From Vallitalea pronyensis (lineage in GTDB: Bacteria; Bacillota; Clostridia; Lachnospirales; Vallitaleaceae): a stretch of 64,000 bases of DNA. The stretch's first letter is position 1. Every line of letters starts with the position of its first letter. Position numbers and translations under genes: made by a program. The stretch spans positions 2,561,001 through 2,625,000 of the forward strand of contig NZ_CP058649.1 of assembly GCF_018141445.1 (NCBI RefSeq), given 5' to 3'. Shown in pieces: positions 36,017-45,881 of this stretch. Under the pieces are notes generated by a model. The model made no database searches. It saw only the letters and a list, made by a program, of their open reading frames with translations, and had not been told where the DNA came from.

Positions 36017-37543
36017 ATGCTTGAAACAGATATTAAGAAACAATTATCCCAATATCTTGAGTTGCTAGAATCCGATATTAGGATAAAAGTCAGTGCTGAT
36101 TCAGGTGACAGCTCTAAGGACATGCTAGCTCTTATTGAGGAACTAGCATCCATGTCACCTAAGATATTCGTAGAAGAAACTAAGTTAGACAAAACGCCAA
36201 GTTTTAGTATTAACCGCATGAACGAAGATACCGGTGTTTATTTTGCTGGTACTCCTTTAGGTCATGAGTTTACCTCACTGGTCTTGGCATTGCTACAAGT
36301 CAGTGGAAGAGCCCCCAAAATAGATGACACGGTCATCGAGCAAATAAAGAACATTCAAAGTGAACATCACTTTTTAACGTATATTAGTTTAAGTTGCCAT
36401 AATTGTCCTGATGTGGTTCAAGCGTTAAATACCATGAGTGTGTTGAATCCAAATATTACACATACCATGGTGGATGGTGCCGTATTCAGAGATGAAGTTG
36501 AAAGTAAAGAGGTCATGGCGGTACCGACTACGTTCTTAAATGGCGAATTTTTCAGTAGTGGGCGTGTGACATTAGAGGAGATTCTATCCAAGTTGGATGT
36601 TGGTGTTAACGCTCAGGAACTTTCGAATAAAGACCCCTTTGATGTACTTATCATCGGGGGAGGTCCTGCTGGTGCCAGTGCAGCCATATATGCCGCACGT
36701 AAAGGCATTCGTACAGGTATCGTGGCAGAACGCTTTGGCGGTCAAGTCCAAGATACCATGAGTATAGAAAACTTTATCAGCGTAAACAGCACAGAAGGTC
36801 CAAAACTTGTTGCCAATCTTGAAGAACATGTACGTCAGTATCCCGTTGATGTGATGAAAAGCCATCGTGTTAGCGACATTAACAAGAAGGAGCACTTTGA
36901 GATTACATTAGAAAATGGGGCTGTTCTTAAGAGTAAAACGGTTATTGTATCCACTGGGGCGCGATGGCGAAATGTTGGTGTACCTGGTGAAGAGACATTT
37001 AAAAACAAAGGGGTTGCTTACTGCCCACATTGTGATGGACCTTTATATGAAGGTAAGGATGTGGCCGTTATTGGGGGAGGAAACTCTGGAATAGAAGCAG
37101 CTATTGACCTTGCAGGCATTGCTCATCATGTGACAGTACTTGAGTTTATGCCCGAGCTAAAGGCGGATGACATTTTACAAAAGCGTTTGTACAGCCTGCC
37201 TAATGTAACGGTTCACAAAAATGTTCAGACAAAAGAAATTACAGGAACGACAAAAGTGGATGGCATAACCTATATGGACCGTGAAACACAAGAAGAAAAC
37301 CATGTTGCATTACAAGGTGTATTTGTTCAAATTGGACTTGTACCCAATACAGGTTGGTTAGGTGATTTGGTTCATCGCACACGTTTTGGTGAAATCATTG
37401 TCGATAAGCACGGAGCAACCAATATTCCTGGATTATTCGCTGCAGGGGACTGTACCGATAGTCCCTACAAGCAAATTGTTATTGCTATGGGTTCTGGAGC
37501 CAATGCTTCTTTGTCGGCATTTGACTACTTAATTAGAACATAG
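36017..37543 (+). CDS. ahpF: Alkyl hydroperoxide reductase F (NAD(P)H flavoprotein)
   Basis: A 508-residue disulfide reductase that passes electrons from NAD(P)H to AhpC. The N-terminal tandem thioredoxin-like domain has the active CxxC at C127/C130 (SCHNCPD). The thioredoxin-reductase-like part has FAD motif GGGPAGASAA, the second redox pair C336/C339 in CPHCDG, NAD motif GGGNSGIEAA and a late FAD segment GLFAAGDCTDSPYKQ. Full length and intact. Same operon as ahpC. Confidence 0.97.
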   Translation: MLETDIKKQLSQYLELLESDIRIKVSADSGDSSKDMLALIEELASMSPKIFVEETKLDKTPSFSINRMNEDTGVYFAGTPLGHEFTSLVLALLQVSGRAPKIDDTVIEQIKNIQSEHHFLTYISLSCHNCPDVVQALNTMSVLNPNITHTMVDGAVFRDEVESKEVMAVPTTFLNGEFFSSGRVTLEEILSKLDVGVNAQELSNKDPFDVLIIGGGPAGASAAIYAARKGIRTGIVAERFGGQVQDTMSIENFISVNSTEGPKLVANLEEHVRQYPVDVMKSHRVSDINKKEHFEITLENGAVLKSKTVIVSTGARWRNVGVPGEETFKNKGVAYCPHCDGPLYEGKDVAVIGGGNSGIEAAIDLAGIAHHVTVLEFMPELKADDILQKRLYSLPNVTVHKNVQTKEITGTTKVDGITYMDRETQEENHVALQGVFVQIGLVPNTGWLGDLVHRTRFGEIIVDKHGATNIPGLFAAGDCTDSPYKQIVIAMGSGANASLSAFDYLIRT

Positions 37544-37576
37544 GATTAATATAAGATTAATATAAGATTAATATAA
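37544..37576 (+). repeat. Three tandem 11-bp repeats after ahpF
   Basis: GATTAATATAA occurs three times in a row, starting one base after the ahpF stop. The remaining gap to 37862 has no gene apart from a possible 12-codon leader ORF (37811-37849, MIVMICCLNHLL) and a small hairpin (37819-37826 with 37834-37841). Confidence 0.8.
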
Positions 37577-37862
37577 GATTGTTGGCCGTTGACCTAATAA
37601 GAGTTATAGATATATTGGAAAATATTATTCCGATGTTCTATGACTTTTTTTATAATGATAAAGTAGTTGTTCTTTATCACTATATATTTTCTATGTAGAA
37701 GGTTTACTTTGTCCAGAAAATAATGAGACAATACTTGTAAACTAGTTACTATAGTATTGTTATTTCTATGATAAGAAGAGTTATAGGAACGGCAAAAGAA
37801 GAGGTGAACAATGATAGTGATGATTTGTTGTTTAAATCATCTTCTGTGAAAGGATGAAAAGG

Positions 37863-39299
37863 ATGAATAAGCCTAATATTGTACTAATCATAGCAGATCA
37901 ACACAGAGGTGATGCATTAGGTGTAGCAGGGCATGATGTCCTGCTGACACCCAATATGAATAGTCTTGCAAGAAGGGGAATTCGATATACAAATGCTTAC
38001 ACAGAATGCCCAGTCTGCATTCCTGCAAGACATACGATGCTTACCGGAATGGCACCTGACAAAACGGGATGTGTCGGTTGGTCGGACAGGCAAAGAATTG
38101 CCAAATCGGAGCTGACTCTTCCATCATTGCTAAAAGCTAATGGTTATCAAACGGCTATGATTGGCAGAGATATTCACCAGTACCCGAAATATGAACGTTA
38201 TGGTTTTGATGTGTTGATGGGATTTGAGCAAGAGAGAGCTAATATCTATTCCACTTATCGGGATCATTTTTATGAGACAACCATTGGGGAACATCACTTG
38301 GAAACAACAGGACTGTCCTTAAATGGCCTGACTGTGAAAAATTGGAAAGGTGATGAAAAATATCATACGACCAACTTTACGGTTAATAAAGCCATTGAAT
38401 TTCTTGAAAATCGAGATTATTCTAATCCCTTTTTTATGTATGTGGGCTTTTTAGCTCCTCATCCTCCTTTTCTACCTCTAAAAGATTATTATGATTATTA
38501 CGCTAATCGAGAATGTGAAGGTCCTGTGATTGGTGAGTGGGTCGATAAACTTGAAGATATGGGTGGTGTTAGTGAGATGAGTGGCGCAATTCAAGATGGC
38601 TTGTCTGAGGAGATGCGTTTGGCACGAGCAGCCTATTATGCCATGATTCAGCATATGGATGAACAGTTAAATCTATTATTGCGACGCTTAGAATATGAAG
38701 ACAATACGTATATTATCTACACAGCAGATCATGGAGAAATGCTTGGTGATCATCATCGGTTTAGAAAATCTCAGCCTTATGAAGGCGTGACGCATATTCC
38801 ATTCTTTTTGATAGGGCCAGGCATGAAAGGACCCATTGTACAAGATGAACCCATTGGACTTCAAGATATATTGCCCACAGTTTGTGAGCTTACAGGAACG
38901 GATATACCAAATCAAGTGACTGGGAAGAGTCTTCTTCGTTTGGCAAAAGGTGAAAGCTGGAGAGAATTCATTCATGGTGAACATGCCCCTATGCACGAAG
39001 CTAAAGGAAAAGATGGTGAACGTTTGCTGCATGCGGGTTTTCATTATTTGACTGATGGAAAAATGAAGTACATCTGGTTTACGGATGGTAAGGAACAATT
39101 GTTTAACTTGGTTGATGATCCTTTTGAAAGGGTAAACCTAACAGAACAAGATCATTTTACAGTAGAGCTGAATATTTGGCGAGAACGCTTAATAAAGACG
39201 TTGCTTAATCGGCCAGAAGGGTTTACAGATGGCACTTCTCTAATCCCTAATAGGCCTTATAACCATTATATGCCTCATGCTGTGGTGGATAATATATAG
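37863..39299 (+). CDS. Type I sulfatase
   Basis: A 478-residue enzyme of the alkaline-phosphatase superfamily that hydrolyses a sulfate ester. C52 in CIPARHTMLTG fits the CxPxR...TG signature; it must be turned into formylglycine by a maturase (anSME or FGE), not seen in this window. Metal ligands are suggested by LIIADQH near the N-terminus and YTADHGEMLGDH. There is no signal peptide. ATG 37863 is chosen because AAAGGA lies 8 bases upstream; ATG 37854 would overlap that site. It opens the polysaccharide-utilisation region. Substrate is unknown; a sulfated sugar is inferred from the neighbours. Confidence 0.88.
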   Translation: MNKPNIVLIIADQHRGDALGVAGHDVLLTPNMNSLARRGIRYTNAYTECPVCIPARHTMLTGMAPDKTGCVGWSDRQRIAKSELTLPSLLKANGYQTAMIGRDIHQYPKYERYGFDVLMGFEQERANIYSTYRDHFYETTIGEHHLETTGLSLNGLTVKNWKGDEKYHTTNFTVNKAIEFLENRDYSNPFFMYVGFLAPHPPFLPLKDYYDYYANRECEGPVIGEWVDKLEDMGGVSEMSGAIQDGLSEEMRLARAAYYAMIQHMDEQLNLLLRRLEYEDNTYIIYTADHGEMLGDHHRFRKSQPYEGVTHIPFFLIGPGMKGPIVQDEPIGLQDILPTVCELTGTDIPNQVTGKSLLRLAKGESWREFIHGEHAPMHEAKGKDGERLLHAGFHYLTDGKMKYIWFTDGKEQLFNLVDDPFERVNLTEQDHFTVELNIWRERLIKTLLNRPEGFTDGTSLIPNRPYNHYMPHAVVDNI

Positions 39300-39384
39300 T
39301 ACATTGGTGGATAACATCTAGCAAGATGGTAGACAACTTCTCGTAAACTAATCGACTATAATAGGATATAGAAAGTGAGTATAC

Positions 39385-41415
39385 ATGAAAAATATAGAAT
39401 CTTTTTTTACTGAGTTAGCTTTAGGTGTAGCTTATTATGATGAATATATTAAAGAGGAGCGGCTTCAGGAAGACATTAAGCTGATGAAAGAAGCAGGTAT
39501 TGGTTTAGTGAGAATAGCAGAGTCAACATGGAGTACCCTAGAACCTCAGCCTGATACTTATAATTTTTATCACATTGATCGGGTACTGGATGCCATGCAT
39601 GGTGCAGGTATCAAGGTTATGGTAGGGACCCCTACTTATGCCATTCCACCTTGGCTTTTTAAACGTCATCCTGAGGTGATGGCTGAGACACCAGAAGGGG
39701 TCAATCAATATGGACATCGCCAAAAGATGGATATAACCAATAAAGACTATCTTTTCTACTCTGAGAGAATCATTCGAAAGCTTGTAGAACATGTTTGCGA
39801 TCATCCGGCTGTTGTAGGTTATCAAGTGGATAATGAAACCAAACACTATGACACTGCAGGCCCAGAGGTACAAGAGAAATTTATTAAGTTTCTTCAGAAG
39901 AAATTCAATACTTTAGAAGAACTTAATGATAAGTTTGGACTGGATTATTGGAGTAATAGGGTCAATGACTGGGAGGACTTTCCTTCTGCAATAGGTAGTA
40001 TCAATTCAAGTCTAAATACTGCCTTTAAAGGGTTTCAACTTTCTTTAGTCAAAGACTTTTTAAAGTGGCAATGTGATCTTATTAGGGAATATGCCAGAGA
40101 TGACCAGTTTATTACCCATAATTTTGACTATGATTGGAGAGATTATTCTTTTGGCGTGCAAAAAGATGTACATCACTATGAAGCAAGTTTGCCTTTAGAT
40201 TTGATTGGTATTGATGTTTATCATCCTTCACAAGATGAGTTAACGGGTTGTGAAATCGCTTTTTGTGGTGACAGTGCAAGAAATCTTAAGCACCAGCCTT
40301 ATTTGGTTATAGAAACGCAAGCACAAGGTCATGTAGGATGGCTGCATTATCCAGGACAGTTAAAATTACAAGCACTTAGCCATGTGGCATCAGGAGCATC
40401 GATGGTTGCATACTGGCATTGGCATTCCTTACATAACGGCTGTGAAACCTATTGGAAAGGTATTCTAAGTCAGGATTTCATACCTGGAAGAACCTATAAA
40501 GAAGTTCAAGAAATAAATGAAGTGTTCAAAAAAATATCACCTTATATGAAAGGGTACATGGTGGAAAATTCAGCTGCTATCATGATTGATATGCATTCAT
40601 TATTAGCTTTGGAAGATATGAAAAAGTATGGACATGACTTAGATTATAACATGGAAATTCGCCGTTATTATGACGCCCTTTATGCTATGAATATGGGTTG
40701 TGATATTGTGCATCAGGAAGATATAAAACTGAATCAATATAAACTGGTCATTGTACCTGCTCTTTATAGTGTGTCAGATGATGTCTTGGACAAGCTTGTA
40801 AGCTACACGAAATCAGGTGGAATAGTCATCTACGGTATGCGATCAGGCTTTAGTGATGAACATGTAAAAGTAAGAACGGAACAACAACCAGGAAGAATTA
40901 CAAAATCTTGTGGTGTTACTTATAGCCAGTTCACCTTAGCGAAGCGAACAAATCTTAAAAACCCTAAAAGCGTTCAAGGAGAGAAAGAGGATCTTCGGCT
41001 AGATTCTAAGAGTTTAATAGAGCTGTTAAAACCAAGTGAAAACACAGAAACCTTGTATAGCTATGATCATCCGCATTGGAAAGAGTATAGTGCTATTACC
41101 CTTGCTAAAGATGGAGGTGGAACCAGTGTTTATGTAGGTTGCTGTCCTGATAAAACAGTGATTAAGCAAATCTATAAGGAGTTGATTAATAAAGAGGATT
41201 TGAAAGCACCGGATATATCTTTTCCAATAATAATAAGGCAAGGGATTAATAGAGATGGTCAAAAGATTGTTTTTATGTTTAATTATTCTGGGAAGATTCA
41301 AACTTGTCAATGGGAGGAAGAAAACGGGGTCAATCTTTTGACCCATGTAAAAGTAAAGAGCTCTCAAAATATATCATTATCTCCCTGGGGATATGCTATT
41401 TACCTTATATCTTAA
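39385..41415 (+). CDS. GH42 beta-galactosidase
   Basis: A 676-residue intracellular family-42 enzyme. The TIM barrel has E151 in YQVDNE as acid/base and E310 in LVIETQAQG as nucleophile. A trimerisation domain (about 390-590) and a small C-terminal beta domain follow. Length is normal. There is no signal peptide. It sits 85 bases after the sulfatase, on the same strand, with a modest ribosome binding site (GAAAGTGAG). Family members mostly act on beta-galactosides; some family-42 enzymes take alpha-L-arabinopyranosides. Confidence 0.9.
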   Translation: MKNIESFFTELALGVAYYDEYIKEERLQEDIKLMKEAGIGLVRIAESTWSTLEPQPDTYNFYHIDRVLDAMHGAGIKVMVGTPTYAIPPWLFKRHPEVMAETPEGVNQYGHRQKMDITNKDYLFYSERIIRKLVEHVCDHPAVVGYQVDNETKHYDTAGPEVQEKFIKFLQKKFNTLEELNDKFGLDYWSNRVNDWEDFPSAIGSINSSLNTAFKGFQLSLVKDFLKWQCDLIREYARDDQFITHNFDYDWRDYSFGVQKDVHHYEASLPLDLIGIDVYHPSQDELTGCEIAFCGDSARNLKHQPYLVIETQAQGHVGWLHYPGQLKLQALSHVASGASMVAYWHWHSLHNGCETYWKGILSQDFIPGRTYKEVQEINEVFKKISPYMKGYMVENSAAIMIDMHSLLALEDMKKYGHDLDYNMEIRRYYDALYAMNMGCDIVHQEDIKLNQYKLVIVPALYSVSDDVLDKLVSYTKSGGIVIYGMRSGFSDEHVKVRTEQQPGRITKSCGVTYSQFTLAKRTNLKNPKSVQGEKEDLRLDSKSLIELLKPSENTETLYSYDHPHWKEYSAITLAKDGGGTSVYVGCCPDKTVIKQIYKELINKEDLKAPDISFPIIIRQGINRDGQKIVFMFNYSGKIQTCQWEEENGVNLLTHVKVKSSQNISLSPWGYAIYLIS

Positions 41416-41492
41416 CGGTTTAAGTTTAATGGCTTTGACGACTTATGATTATATAGATTAAGTTGATTAAATGTTACACCATGCTTAGCAAA

Positions 41493-41552
41493 TACCCCTT
41501 AGGTCACCAACATTATATCCTGTCATATTGGTGGCTTGAAGGGTTATTTTAT
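41493..41552 (+). terminator. Terminator after GH42
   Basis: A long imperfect stem: TACCCCTTAGGTCACCAACAT-like left arm pairs with ATATTGGTGGCTTGAAGGGT, followed by TATTTTATG. Confidence 0.65.
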
Positions 41553-41577
41553 GTCTTCTTTGGATGTATGTATATAC

Positions 41578-41640
41578 TTTTTATAGGGGTGTTCAAAAGT
41601 TTCTTAGGGATATGGAAAGAATGAATTTAGTAATATTATA
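41578..41640 (+). promoter_or_regulatory. Activated promoter with direct repeats, before the beta-helix gene
   Basis: TTTTTATAGGGG (41578-41589) and TTTCTTAGGGA (41600-41610) are direct repeats about 21 bases apart. A -10-like TAATAT (41631-41636) begins 20 bases after the second repeat. The same layout is found at 57931-57991. No good -35 is present, consistent with an AraC-type activator. The rest of the gap to 41822 has only a 16-codon ORF at 41657, of doubtful meaning. Confidence 0.6.
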
Positions 41641-41822
41641 GAGTGAGGTAGTTAGGAATGAACATGGCAAAGCCTATAAGACTAAAGAATATTGCAAGAA
41701 AAGAATAGATAAAAAATCCAAATCATATTAAGAGAGAAGGTAAGGATGATGGAGCCTATGGGGCTTTTAGTCCATTATATAGATAACTTAATATAAGAAG
41801 GTATTATAGGGAGGTTTTATTT

Positions 41823-44800
41823 ATGAAGTTGTACAGAAAAACCATGGTAATGCTCATGACATTATCTATAGTTGTAGGGTCATTTACATCTTTAGATGTA
41901 GATGCTGCTTATCATTATTCAACGCCTGTGGAAAAAGAACTTATTACAGGAAGTGATTTATCTGTAAATAATCCAGAGGTGACTTTGTATGTTTCCGTTA
42001 ACGGAGATGATGATAATAATGGTAAACGATGTAAACCGTTAGCTTCAATACAAGCAGCAATTTTGAAAGCAAGTGGATGTATTGATAGGGGTAAAAGCAC
42101 CAGAATTATCGTACGAGAAGGTGTGTATATTCTTGATTCTATGATTAGTTTAAATAATCTATACCCAGCGGCTAATGACTTTCTCCATATTGTAGGTCAA
42201 GGTGAAGTTGTTATAACCGGTGCAAGAGAGTGGACAGATTGGGACAGAGAAAACGGAGCTAACATATACAGTAAAGATTGGCATTATCGTTGGGGTAAGG
42301 TTAACAATACATATGAAGGACGAATTCCTGAAGCCCTTCAATATAGAGAGATTGCTTTTGTTAATGAAGAGCCAATGGTTCCGGTTAGAAGTTATGAAGC
42401 GTTAAGACCTGGGACAATGTTTGTTTCAGAAACAGAAGGCAGGATCTTTATATATCCAGATGAAGCAGTGCATAACTTGAACGATGAAAAAGTTGAAGTA
42501 TCGGAGTCAGGTGGATTTATCAACCTTAATGGTTTGGCAATGGGTAACTTAATGGAATTAAATAACATAGAAAATCTAATGCTTGAAAATCTTAACTTTG
42601 AGAAAGCAGCAGCGGGAGTCTCTGATGCTGTATCGATACAACAAGGAAAAAATATTGTCATTAAAGACTGTACTTTTAGTAGTAGTGCATACAACGGATT
42701 ACGATTCGATGATGTAGAAAACGGTCTTATCGATAATTGTCATGCTAGCTATAATGGTGGTAAAGGTATTGCTGTATCAAACGGTAAGAATATTATTGTC
42801 AAAGATAGTACAACAGATGGTAACAACTGGTTTGGACATCCTTATGGTTGGATTCAGTGGGACCCTGCTGGTATGAAGATATTTAGAGCGCATGAAATGA
42901 GGATTATCAACCATTCATCCAGTGATAACCTCTGTGAAGGTATTTGGGCTGATACAGATATTATTAACATGTATATCGAAAATCCAACCATTGTCGGGAA
43001 TAAAAACCACGGACTTTGGATAGAAGCAAATGTGGGACCGGTTTATGTGGAAAATGGACGTGTTGAAGAGAATAAAAACTTTGGTCTTTATAATTCAAGT
43101 ACAGAGAACTTATTCTTAGATGGTGTAACTTTTAAAAACAATAAAGGCGAAGTGGCCATTGGTGATTTTAACACGAAAGGAAGAGGTCCTTTAGTTAGTG
43201 ACCCTGTATGGGCAGGAGACTATGGAAATACATTTGGTAATTTTGAAACCGGTGAAGGGTTTGTGTCACACGCAGTGGACATGACCATTGAAAACTGTAC
43301 TTTTGTGGGTAGTGATTTAAGTGAAACACCATTATTTATCTATGTTAAAAGTGATGATAAGGATTCTTACAAACCTTGGATGGATTCATTAACAGCGAAT
43401 AACAATACATATAGTCACTTTAATCCTGAAAAAGCTTTTTATGTTGCCACTTCAGGAAGTGAAGGTGCATTTGTTAATTTTACGGCTTGGCAGACAGCTA
43501 CATCTCAAGACGGAGACTCTGTTTTTACCAATGAAGGTATTGGCTATTCAGAAGAACAGCCACCAAGTGGTGTGACCAGTGGTGATGTTTCACCAAAACC
43601 AGGCCAACGTGTGGTTCAGGCATCAAAAGCTAATCAAGCACCTGTTATTGACGGTATTAAAGATGATGTTTGGGATACAACGACAACCATTATCTCTGAT
43701 TATGAGTTTGAAAATCAGGATAAGGATAATGGTGTGGTGAATGCTACTGGTATTGCAAGCCTCCTTTGGGATGAAAATTACTTATACTTCATCGTAACAG
43801 TAGATGATGCTAATCCCACAAGAGGAACAGACTCTAACTGGCAATGTGATAACGTTGAGGTTTTTCTTGATCAAAATTACAACCAATCAGGTGCTTATGA
43901 ATCGGATGATGGACAATATAGAATTGGACACGATGGTGAGCGATCAGGGAAAACATTGACATGGGATTTAAGTGCACTTGAAGAATATGCAGCAGTCATC
44001 AATGATGATAACTATGTGGTTGAAGGCAAAATAAAAGTGAATCACGTTTCCATGGTTGAAGGTAGAGTCATGGGATTTGATTATCAAATTGCTGATGAAC
44101 GTGAAGTGGCTGGTGTTTATGGTCGTCGTGGTATCCAGATGTGGAATGATAAAACAGCTAATGGCTATAACTCAACAGCTAATTGGGGTTATCTTGAGCT
44201 GGTTAACTCAGCAGTAGACGTTGCTACGATTCCTGAACCATTATTTGTAGAATCCATGACAACAGACATACCATCCGTTCTAGAAATAGGTTCAGAACAT
44301 GATATTACGATTGATGCCGTTTTAAGTGACGGAACACAATTAACGAAAGAGCAGATAGAGCTAGGGTCAATTGTATACGGAAGTGCAGACCAAAGTATAT
44401 TACGCATTGACACGAACGGACATATGACAGGACTATCTAGTGGTAAAACAATGGTCAGTGTGCGATTTACTTATGAAGGAAGTACAAAGACGGTAGTATC
44501 ACAAGTGGTGGTTCCAGGAACCCTTAGTGCTTTTGATTATCAAGACATTAGTCCTCAGTTAGATAAGGTTCATGAATATGTTGGAAAGATTACTCTCTAT
44601 CCTTATGGTTGTGAATGGATGACAAGTGGAACAGAACTTGTTTTCTATGGTGTGGACTTTGGTGATGAAGATACAAACCTACCTTACTTGAATTATCAGA
44701 TTCAGGGTCATGCCATTGGTGAAGAGATGGCAGGTGGAAAGATTGAATTCAGAATTGATAGCCCTGATAATGAAGCTTTTGGTGCAGTAATCATTGAAGA

Positions 44801-45698
44801 TACCAGTGAAAAATTAGATGATAGTTTGGATGATTGGCATTATGATAACAGTCGTCTTATGGCAGCAACCATGTCACAAAACGTTACAGGGAAGCATACG
44901 CTATATATGCGCTTTGTGGGTGAACCGGGTAATGAAACCCATGCAAACCTTAGAATGGGTAAATTCTACTGGGCCAACTTCTATCGAAGTGATACACCGA
45001 TTATCCAACAAGTGACAGAGAAAAAAATGGTAGACCTTTTTCATCTTGACTTTGAAGATAACAGTATGTCCACTTATGGAAGCTTTGATATCCATTCAGA
45101 TAGTGGAAAGGTTGCAACACTACAGATTAATGCATCTGGTAGTGATAGTGACGTGGTGGAAGTAAGAGATGGTGCGTTATATTTTGAAAAGGATAATGGA
45201 CCTGCAGATAATGATTATGGTCAGATACAATTAGCACTTAGTGATATTCAAGTACCAGAATCTGATATGGTCGTTATATCCTATGATGTAAATGCTTTGA
45301 ACTGGACCATGGAAGACAAATGGCAAGATTTTCCTAAGGTTGTTTTTGAAAAAGAAGATAATACCATTGACTATGGTGTGCTTATTATGGAAAATGCTAA
45401 TGGTATTGGCGGGAATTTTGCACCGGGTGCTTGGAATCAGGTGAACTATAAAGACCAAGCTAATCTCAACCGAATCATCAATTTTCGATACGAGTTCAAC
45501 ATGAACAACGGTAGTTATAAGGTATATAAAGATGATGTAGAATGGGTGAGTAATGGACAAGTTCATACAGCAGGAACGGAGTTCATTCCAAAAGCACTTG
45601 ATTCATTTATTTTTAAAATTCAAAAAGCAATAGGAGACGAGAAACAACAGTTATCATTTGATAATATTAAAGTCAGCTATTTGACTGAGGTGAAGTAG
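41823..45698 (+). CDS. Large secreted beta-helix protein with carbohydrate-binding domains
   Basis: A 1291-residue exported protein. The signal peptide ends at about VDA-AY (28/29). The region about 50-580 starts LYVSVNGDDDNNGKRCKPLA and contains many short strand repeats (IENCTFV-type turns), a right-handed parallel beta-helix like GH120/GH141 enzymes and some polysaccharide lyases. Then come a CBM9-like domain (about 600-790, APVIDGIKDDVWDT), a Big2-like Ig domain (about 800-905), a CBM6-like domain (about 915-1065) and a C-terminal jelly-roll (about 1075-1290). No surface-anchor motif is visible. It probably attacks or binds the polymer outside the cell. The exact activity is open. Confidence 0.75.
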   Translation: MKLYRKTMVMLMTLSIVVGSFTSLDVDAAYHYSTPVEKELITGSDLSVNNPEVTLYVSVNGDDDNNGKRCKPLASIQAAILKASGCIDRGKSTRIIVREGVYILDSMISLNNLYPAANDFLHIVGQGEVVITGAREWTDWDRENGANIYSKDWHYRWGKVNNTYEGRIPEALQYREIAFVNEEPMVPVRSYEALRPGTMFVSETEGRIFIYPDEAVHNLNDEKVEVSESGGFINLNGLAMGNLMELNNIENLMLENLNFEKAAAGVSDAVSIQQGKNIVIKDCTFSSSAYNGLRFDDVENGLIDNCHASYNGGKGIAVSNGKNIIVKDSTTDGNNWFGHPYGWIQWDPAGMKIFRAHEMRIINHSSSDNLCEGIWADTDIINMYIENPTIVGNKNHGLWIEANVGPVYVENGRVEENKNFGLYNSSTENLFLDGVTFKNNKGEVAIGDFNTKGRGPLVSDPVWAGDYGNTFGNFETGEGFVSHAVDMTIENCTFVGSDLSETPLFIYVKSDDKDSYKPWMDSLTANNNTYSHFNPEKAFYVATSGSEGAFVNFTAWQTATSQDGDSVFTNEGIGYSEEQPPSGVTSGDVSPKPGQRVVQASKANQAPVIDGIKDDVWDTTTTIISDYEFENQDKDNGVVNATGIASLLWDENYLYFIVTVDDANPTRGTDSNWQCDNVEVFLDQNYNQSGAYESDDGQYRIGHDGERSGKTLTWDLSALEEYAAVINDDNYVVEGKIKVNHVSMVEGRVMGFDYQIADEREVAGVYGRRGIQMWNDKTANGYNSTANWGYLELVNSAVDVATIPEPLFVESMTTDIPSVLEIGSEHDITIDAVLSDGTQLTKEQIELGSIVYGSADQSILRIDTNGHMTGLSSGKTMVSVRFTYEGSTKTVVSQVVVPGTLSAFDYQDISPQLDKVHEYVGKITLYPYGCEWMTSGTELVFYGVDFGDEDTNLPYLNYQIQGHAIGEEMAGGKIEFRIDSPDNEAFGAVIIEDTSEKLDDSLDDWHYDNSRLMAATMSQNVTGKHTLYMRFVGEPGNETHANLRMGKFYWANFYRSDTPIIQQVTEKKMVDLFHLDFEDNSMSTYGSFDIHSDSGKVATLQINASGSDSDVVEVRDGALYFEKDNGPADNDYGQIQLALSDIQVPESDMVVISYDVNALNWTMEDKWQDFPKVVFEKEDNTIDYGVLIMENANGIGGNFAPGAWNQVNYKDQANLNRIINFRYEFNMNNGSYKVYKDDVEWVSNGQVHTAGTEFIPKALDSFIFKIQKAIGDEKQQLSFDNIKVSYLTEVK

Positions 45699-45761
45699 CT
45701 AAACGAGTTGTGTTTTTTTAGAATGATGATTAGCTAGTGTTTAAAAATCAGTTTATCATAG

Positions 45762-45797
45762 AATGACCCTAAGCATTGTATACTGCTTAGGGTCATT
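45762..45797. terminator. Perfect 14-bp inverted repeat after the beta-helix gene
   Basis: AATGACCCTAAGCA pairs exactly with TGCTTAGGGTCATT around TTGTATAC. No T-run follows, so it may protect the 3' end rather than terminate strictly. Confidence 0.6.
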
Positions 45798-45881
45798 GGG
45801 ATGGAAAGGTATGTTATGCCATTATCATGGTTGGGGAATGTATGATATAATGGAGACAATTATAGGCAAAAGAGGTGTCTT

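Noticed and set aside
37811..37849. 12-codon leader ORF before the sulfatase
   Set aside because: A ribosome binding site is present, but there is no run of regulatory codons and no terminator/antiterminator pair to support attenuation.
39282..39321. Short duplicate of the sulfatase 3' end (GGTGGATAA... twice)
   Set aside because: It is only about 18 bases with mismatches; most simply a local slippage duplication without function.
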